DNA from: Erpobdella octoculata
Lineage: Eukaryota; Annelida; Clitellata; Hirudinida; Erpobdellidae
Reading direction: 5' to 3'
NCBI GenBank assembly: GCA_963978895.1
Contig: OZ022244.1
Location: forward strand, 5,879,766 to 5,943,765
DNA length: 64,000 bases
Shown here: positions 57,285-64,000 of the stretch, one piece after another
Layout: every line of letters begins with the position of its first letter
Position numbering within the stretch: position 1 is the stretch's first letter
Position numbers and translations under genes: made by a program
Notes under the pieces: model-generated
The model's database searches: none
The model's input: the letters and a program-made list of their open reading frames with translations, nothing else
Told to the model about the DNA's origin: nothing

Positions 57285-59924
57285 TATTTTTGGTTTGGTG
57301 GAAACATGGTTGAATCAAGAACCTGTTGGCTTGTTCCTTCCACGCGGCTATAAAGCTTTTCGCTATGACAGAGGTTCACGTGGTGGTGGTGCAATTGTAA
57401 TTACAAAAAAGGAAGTACCAGTTAAACAGATCTTTCTTCCTGCGGAATACAAGCAAATTGAAATAGTGTGCATTGACGTACAGATACATTCTTCAACCTA
57501 CAGAATAATTGTTTAATACAGACCAGGAGGTTTTAATCCACAAGCTACAGAATATGCAATCAACAGTATTCAATGTTTAAAATTTCTGTGCAGCAATAGA
57601 AATCACATCTGTGTTATGGATGATTTCAATCTCCCTGATGTTAACTGGCTCACTCATTCACATCCAAATAATAAAGTTTACAATTTATACATGAACTTTA
57701 TAACTCGTGAATTTTCCAACACGGAATGCAAACATTCTAGATCTGATTTTATCGGATGATGATCGGTTTCTGTTCCACATTGAACCGTCTTCTCCTATTG
57801 CTCATAGTGATCATAATACAATTATCTTCAAGCCTAATTTTCCAAAACCATTCCCTATTCTAAACTCCGTGAATAGCGTTCGCTTGAGCGAAACAAATTT
57901 TGCCAGACTCAACAGTCATTTTAACGAAGTTAACTGGAACATAGTTTTTCAATACTGTTTCTCTGTAAATGATTGTTGGCTTGGATTCCTTGCTGTTGTT
58001 AGAGATGCCCTACTCATGTTTTCTCCAAAACGTAACCAAGTTGGGAAAACCGTTAAAAGTAAAAAATCAACCTATCTAACACTCATAGTTATTGCCCAGA
58101 GATACAAACTTCAGGCTTTTCGAAGATGGACTGTCGGTCGGAAAATTAAGGACAAAATTATTTACAATCATTTTTTCGGAAACGCTAGGAGACTGATTGA
58201 CGAGTACCACAAATCACAAGAACTTGGACTCATTTCTCGTGGCGATATGGGCAACTTCTGCAAATTTATAAATAGAAAGCTATCAATATGCTGTTCTTTG
58301 CAGGAAATTAGGATTGCCAACACCTTAGACATTTACTTTTCCAGTGTTTTCACTACTGACGATGGAACAAGCACTGAAATGCCTCCGCATACATTCAGTA
58401 CGCTTGAAAAGATCGATTTCTCCCCAGATCGCATCATCCAGATCCTTCGTAGTCTCAAATCTTCCAAATCGTCGGGTCCAGATGGTATCCCAAACAATTT
58501 ACTTAAAGAGTGTGCAACTGGTCTGGCCATACCGCTTTGCCACATCTTCAATTTTTCTTTCAATGCACATATGTTGCCTAACGATTGGAGCTCCGCGCAT
58601 GTCACACCGATCCACAAAAAAGGAGCAACATCAGAAGTGGCTAACTACAGGCCCTTATCTCTCACTTCCTCGTCTTGTCGTGCCATGGAAAAGTTAATCA
58701 ACAAAGACATCCTTGCATACCTTCATCAAAACAATCTTATTACCCCAGAACAGCATGGTTTCCTGAAGATGAAGTCTACATGTACAAACCTTATCGAGTG
58801 TGTTAACGACTGGACACAAGCAATTCAATCAAACCAACATGTCGATGTTATCTACTTCGACTTCAAAAAAGCTTTTGATTCGGTTTCACACCAAAAACGT
58901 ATAGTCAAACTCCAAGCTTATGGAATCTCTGGCGATTTACTGTTATGGTTAAAGGCATTACTATCAAATCGATCTCAAACTGTGAAAGTGAATGATCGCC
59001 TTTCTGCCTCGACTGACGTGATTAGCGGTGTTCCCCAGGGCAGCGTACTAGGTCCTACCCTCTTCCTCTTATACATTAATGACGTGGCTGATCTATTTCG
59101 AGATACCTCCGTGAAGATTACGTTATTTGCGGATGATATCAAATTGTACTCATCATTACAGTTAGCCATTAACAAATTAGCGCTGTGGAGTGAAACGTGG
59201 CAACTTCAACTAGCCCCCAAAAAATGTTTCCACTGCCCCATCAGAAGATCTCATTGTAAAGCTCCAGTTTCTACATACTCAATCGGCTTGCAAAAGATAT
59301 CACCTATTGATACCATCAGCGACCTCGGAGTATTCATTAACAACAAACAAACATCTAGGTCACATATCGACAATATTGTCCATAGAGCTCTCACCAGGAT
59401 ACGTCTTATCCTCAAATGCTTTCGTTCAAGAGACCACAATCTTCTCACAAGAGCATATACTATCTATGCCCGTCCCATGTTAGAGTATTGCTCCCCCATC
59501 TGGAGCCCTCATTATAAACAAGATATAAACAAGATCAAACGCACACAAAAAAAATTTCACAAGAGCTTTTCCCGACCTAAGAAAATTACCGTACAATATT
59601 AGACTCAAACGTCTTGGGCTCATGTCTCTGGAGCATCGCCGCTTGATCAATGATCTCTGTTTTTGTTACAATATCATACATGGTTTTGCCAACTGTGAAA
59701 TTGCAGGCTTCCCAGAACTTACCCAGAGTACACGCACTTGTGGCCACTCACTTCGTCTGCAGCAGGAGAAGTGTTCCAGAGACATCAGGAAACATTTCTT
59801 TACAAATAGAGTGATAAACCCATGGAACTCGCTCCCACCTGAAATTATAAACTCTTCAACCTTTTCCCGTTTAAAGACCTGCCTCATGACCCACAACTTA
59901 GCCAGGTTTCTCGTCAAGAGTTAA
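57136..59924 (+). pseudogene. ORF2: endonuclease and reverse transcriptase
   Basis: Endonuclease blocks are WAFTNVRSIISKREEL, FGLVETWLN, RGGGAIVI, YRPGG and MDDFNLPDVNW (first residue of the usual GDFN changed to D), then SDHNTI in the 57707 frame. Stop at 57516 and a frameshift near 57700. RT is open to 59602: [55 protein letters not shown] and LFADDIKLYSS (FADD). A final shift at ~59600 leads to the C-terminal block (59622-59924: LEHRRLINDLCF...NRVINPWNSLPPEI). Confidence 0.88.
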
Positions 59925-60056
59925 CAATCCTGTCGGAGATGGAGGTCAACAACATCGAACTTCCCATATCTACAGAGTTTCTTCTTTTTTCTGGGCATTA
60001 CAGTGGAAAACATCTGGGGAATTATTCCTGATTAATCTACCCTACATTACATTCTC

Positions 60057-60205
60057 AATTGCTCCTCGCCTTTGTTTTGTGGCTTAAACTTTGAAGTCGA
60101 ACCGTCATTTTGCGTCTTCTTACATGGCATTAATTGCTCCTCGCCTTTGTTTTGTAGCTTGAACTCTGAGGTTGAACCGTCACTTTGCGTCTCCTTTCTT
60201 GCTTC
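60057..60205. repeat. 73-bp tandem duplication in the 3' UTR
   Basis: AATTGCTCCTCGCCTTTGTT...CGTCTCC occurs twice with a 73-bp period (starts 60058 and 60131) and a few substitutions. Confidence 0.85.
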
Positions 60206-60479
60206 TTTTTCTTTCACTTTTGTTTTCTTTTTGTTCGAATGCACAATCACATTTTTGTTTTGTTTATATTGCTATCCAAATGGTGTAAGTGGCCGTTGGC
60301 CCTGCTATTTGACGACGTAATAATAATAATAATAATAATAATATCATCAAGTATCAATGAGAACACGTAGACGCAACCAACTCGTTTACTAAAAACCAAG
60401 AAAATAACGGAAACTACATGCAAGGAAAATATAAGACAATAGTAGCCAAAGCATAGATTATACAACCACGCAACAAATA

Positions 60480-60666
60480 TGCTTGTGTTGCCTGCAATTT
60501 GAACAAATGTGTTTCTCACCCAATCATATTGTTGTGATGGCAGTGAAGGAAAGTAATGATCAATCTTTTCTCCAAGGGTGGTGATGTGATCATATATCAC
60601 TGGTGTTAATTCATTGCTAAATTTTCCCGGAACAAGAGGAAACATTTCAAAATTACCGCTAATAAC
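60480..60666 (-). pseudogene. hAT transposase, part downstream of the copia insertion
   Basis: The minus strand reads SGNFEMFPLVPG, then DHITTLGEKIDHYFPSLPSQ and YDWVRNTF, a conserved block of SCAND3/ZBED5-like hAT proteins (xYFP...WVRxPF). It continues directly from the segment at 62540-62675. Confidence 0.82.
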
Positions 60667-60855
60667 TGTTGAAATTGTATTTGTAATTTCGATGTTATGC
60701 AATCTATGATAAAACTACCTATGTTTCCTGTTGTTGTTCAGCTTACTGTTGTTTGTTATAATTGTATTGCTTATTATTGTCGCATGTGTTTCAATAAAGT
60801 TATACACATCTACGTCTATCGTGTTAATTGCTCTGGAACTCTATATTTTTCAACA
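60667..60855 (+). repeat. 5' LTR of the copia element (189 bp)
   Basis: It starts TGTTGAAA and ends TTTTTCAACA, inverted termini. An AATAAAG signal is near 60793. 60735-60855 matches 62408-62534. Confidence 0.88.
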
Positions 60856-60869
60856 GGTTATGGGTCCAG
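60856..60869 (+). promoter_or_regulatory. Copia primer-binding site
   Basis: GGTTATGGGTCCAG immediately follows the LTR and resembles the GGTTATGGGCCCAG initiator-Met tRNA site common in copia elements. Confidence 0.75.
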
Positions 60870-61069
60870 GTACGTTCGATTTAAAAAATTAATTTGTTTA
60901 TTAAGTTTATCTCGATTATAGAGTAGCAAAAGCAAAGAAAAGAATTTTGTTAACTTCTGTTTTAAACACAAAGAAAGAAAATGACGATTTTGTTGGAAGA
61001 GATGAAACGATAATTAGACATGTGCCTGCAACAAAAAACTTCACTGATAACTTCACACTCTGTCGGAGG

Positions 61070-62407
61070 GCTGCCGGAGTCGAAACAATTAGATGGCGAC
61101 AATTACGGAGATTGAAATTTCTGGATGAAATTTTTTTTAGTTGATTCCGAATTATAGTTTTGTGTCCAACCGAGGCCAGGACAGGTCGTTGATCCAGATT
61201 CAGATCAGAGAACATTGGCTAAAATCAACCTTAGTCTCAAGCCATGTGTATCTAAAGTAACTAAAAAATGTGAAACTGCAGCTGGTGCATGGGAAACTCT
61301 ACAACAAGAATTTTAAAGTACGACTGTTATTCGTTTGATAAAACTTTACTTTACATTGTTCAAAACTCAGTTTGCAGATTTTAGTTCTATGAAAAAGTAT
61401 GTTGATCACATAACTGATGTTTCTGAACAATTAGAATCTCTTGGTAGACCATTTGCTGACAATGTAATTGGAGGGATTATTCTTGGCGGTTTGCCAGATA
61501 CTTTTGCTCCATTGGTAATGGGTATACAGGGTTCAGGACAAGATACAACAGTTGATTTTGTCAAGCATCTGTTACTTCAAGATGGTGTCAAGGAGATGAG
61601 TTCCTCAAGAAGCTCAGAAACTGCCTTCAAAAGTAAAGTCAAAAACACCCAGAACAAATTTAAAGGTCCTAGATGTTACTCCAGCAACCGATTTGGCCAT
61701 ATAAAAACAAATTGTCCATACGATAAAAGTTCATCACCAGTTGTAAAACAGAGTAAGTCAAACTTTGTTGCTTCTTCGGTTATTGATGAGAACTTGGACA
61801 TTGACTGGTAACTTAATTCTGGTGCAACAACTCACTTAACATCAAGAGATGACTGGATCACAGGTTTTTCTGCTGATGATCATCACACAGTCTTGATTGC
61901 TGATGGAAGACGTTTAAAAGCTAGAGGTACTAGTAAAATTATAATTCCATTAAATACTGGTGGTTCAATGACTCTGGAAGATGCTGTCCATGTATCAAAT
62001 CTGAAACTGAATCTTCTTGCTGTCAATCTATTTGCTCGACGTGGAAGATCAGTTGTGTTTGATGAAAATGGATGCCGAATCGTCAAAAAGATCATTGATG
62101 TCCCCAAAACTGATATTCTAGCAACAGCGACTCTTGTTAAAGGGATGTATAGATTGGATACAATGAAATCTCATCAATCGGTTTTTGTCAGGTCGCAGTC
62201 TTTACACAACATGTGGCATAAAAGATTGGAACATCTAAATTACCCCTCTCTGATGTTGCTAAAGAATATGTTGGCAGTTGGAATTAATTTCAAAAATCAC
62301 CAATACGTTAAGTGTGAGGAATGTGTCAAGGGAAAACAAACGAGGAAACCATTCAAGGCCTCAGAAGGAAAACGATTTTCCAAACTTCTGGATCTGGTTC
62401 ACTCCGA
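61070..62407 (+). pseudogene. Copia gag, protease and pre-integrase remnant
   Basis: Gag starts near 61085 (NYG-W-type motif) with frameshifts before the open stretch 61335-61811: ADFSSMKKYVDHITDVSEQL, GGLPDTFAPL, and a zinc knuckle in which the second Cys is Ser (CYSSNRFGHIKTNC). A stop at 61808 precedes LNSGATTHLT, the protease site with Asn in place of the catalytic Asp of DSGAT. The frame then runs open through HVSNLKLNLLAV and the GAG-pre-integrase block (MWHKRLEHLNYPSL; CEECVKGKQTRKPF) until the deletion point at DLVHSD. Confidence 0.88.
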
Positions 62408-62534
62408 TGTTCAGCTTACTGTTGTTTGTTATAATTGTATTGCTTATTATAATTATTGTCGTATGTATTTCAATAAAGTTATACACATCTAGGTCTATCG
62501 TGTTAATTGCTCTGGAACCCTATATTTTTCAACA
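62408..62534 (+). repeat. 3' LTR of the copia element, 5'-truncated
   Basis: 127 bp matching 60735-60855, with a small AATTATT insertion difference. It joins the internal region at CACTCCGA/TGTTCAGC. Confidence 0.9.
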
Positions 62535-62539
62535 ATAAC

Positions 62540-62675
62540 TCTAGATTTCCATATTTTAATTTTGCGTTGCAAAGCTACACGTTTATCTGTTGAACTTAAG
62601 AGATTTTCATGACGAACTTGCAGACCGGAGTTAACAACGTTCAAATGTTGAAATATATATGCCAGATACCAATGC
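62540..62675 (-). pseudogene. hAT transposase, part upstream of the copia insertion
   Basis: The minus strand reads YLAYIFQHLNVVNSGLQVRH, then ENLLSSTDKRVALQRKIKIW, the F.HLN.LN..LQG+...LLS..DK pattern of SCAND3/ZBED5-like hAT transposases. The frame is cut by copia after KSRVI. Confidence 0.82.
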
Positions 62676-62891
62676 ATAGTGCACTTTTACCGCACACGGC
62701 ATGCCACATTTTTAGTTGTTAAATGTAAATATAGATTGAATTTAAATATAGATAGACTTATAAACAAAAACATGTCGTTTTTAAACAAACGAACAAAATT
62801 TGAAAATAAATGTTTTTGATTTACGTTTATTTTTAATATGTTTTTAAATTTTTATATGAACTTCTTGCGGCATACCCATTGAAAATCACTG

Positions 62892-63674
62892 CACTAAAAC
62901 GATACAAAAAGAAAGAACTTCTTAACTTCAACTGAAGTTATCGTCTGTGCCATAGAATCAAAACTCTTAACAACAAACATAAAAATAATATAAAGAATGC
63001 TAAAAAATATTTAAAAAAAAACTCAGTTATATTCAGTTTTTTCAATAGATTCAGTTACAGTAACTGAATCTAAAAAAAAATTTGGCTATCTGAATCTTTC
63101 AGTTTTCAGATTCAGTAACTGTAAAAACCCTAATCACATTCTAGTTTTTAGTGATATATGGCATTGCATTTTGTTTATCGTACTGACTTGATGTTTTTGT
63201 ATTCATTTTCAATGTAAACGTGTTTTTTTCTTATCTGGTTCTTAAAGTCTGTAATCGATACAAATAACAGATATTTCGAGAGTGAGTTCTGTTAATGTTG
63301 GTCGCTATGAAAGCGATAGCAGCGATATACCTTGCACATTGGAACATGAAGATTATTGGGAATGCCCAAAAGGAATTTTGTCTGAATTTATTTGGATTAT
63401 TTATCAAGGCGATCTAACGCCTGAACCACCACTTGTCTATGGCCATGGTTATTTTTTATTTATGTTATTTTGTTATAATAATAAAAGTTAAAACAAAGCA
63501 TTAATTTAATAACAAAAATAATCAGATACACCATTCAACTCTTTGGTTGGCTGCTACAATACATATGTAGTTATTGAAGAACAAATTGATCACAACTCAT
63601 TCATTGATTGTTGTGAAAAATGTAAAGCAAAAAATAGGAAATTTGTCGCAATTCAGGTTCACTAGATTTTTTTT
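62892..63674. other. AT-rich DNA with GATTCAGTTAC palindromes
   Basis: 63020-63130 holds repeated CAGTTAC/GTAACTG and TTCAGTTTT motifs, including a near-palindrome GATTCAGTTACAGTAACTGA at 63050, and ends ACTGTAAAAACCCTA, resembling another DNA-transposon terminus. A 69-residue plus-strand frame at 63282-63491 (VNVGRYESDSSDIPCTLEHE) is unrecognised and unsupported. Confidence 0.4.
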
Positions 63675-63997
63675 CAAATCCCTTATATTAACTTCACCGC
63701 CGGTCTTGGTTGCTGGCTTGTTTGATTGTTTGCAATCTTGAAGGTAAAAATTAACTAATTTCCCGTCATCAAATTAAGCTGAAATAGGCTCACTTCTTAT
63801 GACAATGCATTCAATAAAAGTTTAAAATTTGAAAAATGCTGAATTTAAAATAATAATTATCTATGTTTTAAAACAATAACAAATCATTTACAATTGAATC
63901 AATGTTAACATCTATAAATTCCAAAAAAACGTCGTTTTAAAAGAAACTTTTTTGCAATAAATGTAAAGCCGGAAAATTCAGAAATATAAGGGATTTG
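63675..63997. mobile_element. 323-bp MITE
   Basis: CAAATCCCTTATATT at the left (63675) is complementary to AATATAAGGGATTTG at the right end (63997). Weaker inverted similarity continues inward (ACCGCCGG against CCGG...). No coding frame; target duplication unclear. Confidence 0.75.
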
Positions 63998-64000
63998 TTA

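Larger units (their letters stand above)
56463..60342 (+). mobile_element. CR1-group non-LTR retrotransposon
   Basis: ORF1, APE endonuclease and RT in order, then a 3' UTR with a 73-bp tandem duplication, ending in a (TAA)n tail at 60316-60342. No RNase H. Endonuclease frames are broken, so inactive. Its tail abuts the hAT transposon relic to the right. Confidence 0.85.
60667..62534 (+). mobile_element. Ty1/copia element, internally deleted, nested in a hAT gene
   Basis: The 5-bp duplication ATAAC lies at 60662-60666 and 62535-62539. The 5' LTR is complete (60667-60855). The 3' LTR lacks its first ~68 bp because an internal deletion joins the pre-integrase region directly to it at 62408. Gag, protease and part of the GAG-pre-integrase domain remain; integrase, RT and RNase H are gone. 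Confidence 0.9.
60343..62891 (-). mobile_element. hAT transposon relic containing a nested copia element
   Basis: Its 5' end, on the minus strand at 62891, reads CAGTGATTTTCAATGGGTAT. Transposase coding pieces lie on both sides of the copia insertion in the correct order (62675-62540, then 60666-60480). Beyond ~60480 the match is lost before the CR1 tail at 60342. Confidence 0.75.

Overview
This window is non-coding, repeat-dense genomic DNA from a metazoan. It is AT-rich, carries long (TA)n tracts, and I recognise no host gene in it. Nearly every open frame with a recognisable domain belongs to a transposable element. The mix includes Ty3/gypsy of three kinds (one with Gmr1-type gene order), Ty1/copia, an I-like non-LTR element with RNase H, several CR1/L2/Jockey-group non-LTR elements, a Penelope-like fragment, Helitrons, hAT, piggyBac and Mutator-like MITEs. 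Together with degenerate CCCTAA (TTAGGG-type) tracts this fits a non-arthropod invertebrate, perhaps a mollusc such as a cephalopod. The species cannot be named from the sequence.

Layout. 1-6322 (minus): nearly intact Ty3/gypsy element with order gag-PR-IN-RT-RH, its 3' end outside the window. 6.4-9.4 kb: ~166-bp satellite, a hAT transposase pseudogene and a (TA)n tract. 9.4-13.5 kb: gene-free, with a hairpin MITE, a hAT C-terminal fragment, two copies of a ~410-bp dispersed repeat and several simple or minisatellite arrays. 13.5-21.6 kb: a degraded RT pseudogene, then two I-like elements head to tail, each bounded by the same 14-bp direct repeat. 21.6-25.4 kb: mostly unique or unassigned DNA with a gypsy tail and LTR and a long (TA)n tract. 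25.4-31.2 kb: Helitron territory, with a deleted Rep/helicase gene and short Helitron-end copies carrying an 18-bp minisatellite. 31.4-34.3 kb: two adjacent small LTR elements whose only coding capacity is a SAP-domain acidic protein, one split by a tRNA-derived SINE. 34.4-39.5 kb: 14-bp minisatellite, a MITE nested in the dispersed repeat, palindrome-rich repeats and a telomere-like array. 39.7-44.1 kb: CR1/Jockey-group element split by a hAT MITE. 44.2-50.8 kb: a gypsy element with tRNA-Trp primer site, interrupted by a piggyBac relic in its protease and by an L2-like element. 51-56.2 kb: RT pseudogene and a third gypsy element (minus). 56.4-60.3 kb: another CR1-group element. 60.3-62.9 kb: hAT transposase gene split by an internally deleted copia element. 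62.9-64.0 kb: AT-rich DNA ending in a MITE.

The genes do not form a cellular pathway; they are element functions (gag, protease, integrase, RT, RNase H, endonuclease, transposase, helicase). The biological content is the nesting history. At least four insertions can be resolved to the base from target-site duplications: hAT MITE 42597-43143, piggyBac 46191-48017, MITE 34948-35345 and copia 60667-62534. The features most worth follow-up are the SAP-domain LTR family, the IN-before-RT gypsy element, the two I-like elements sharing one target, the minisatellite-bearing Helitrons, and the dispersed repeat with a telomere-like core.
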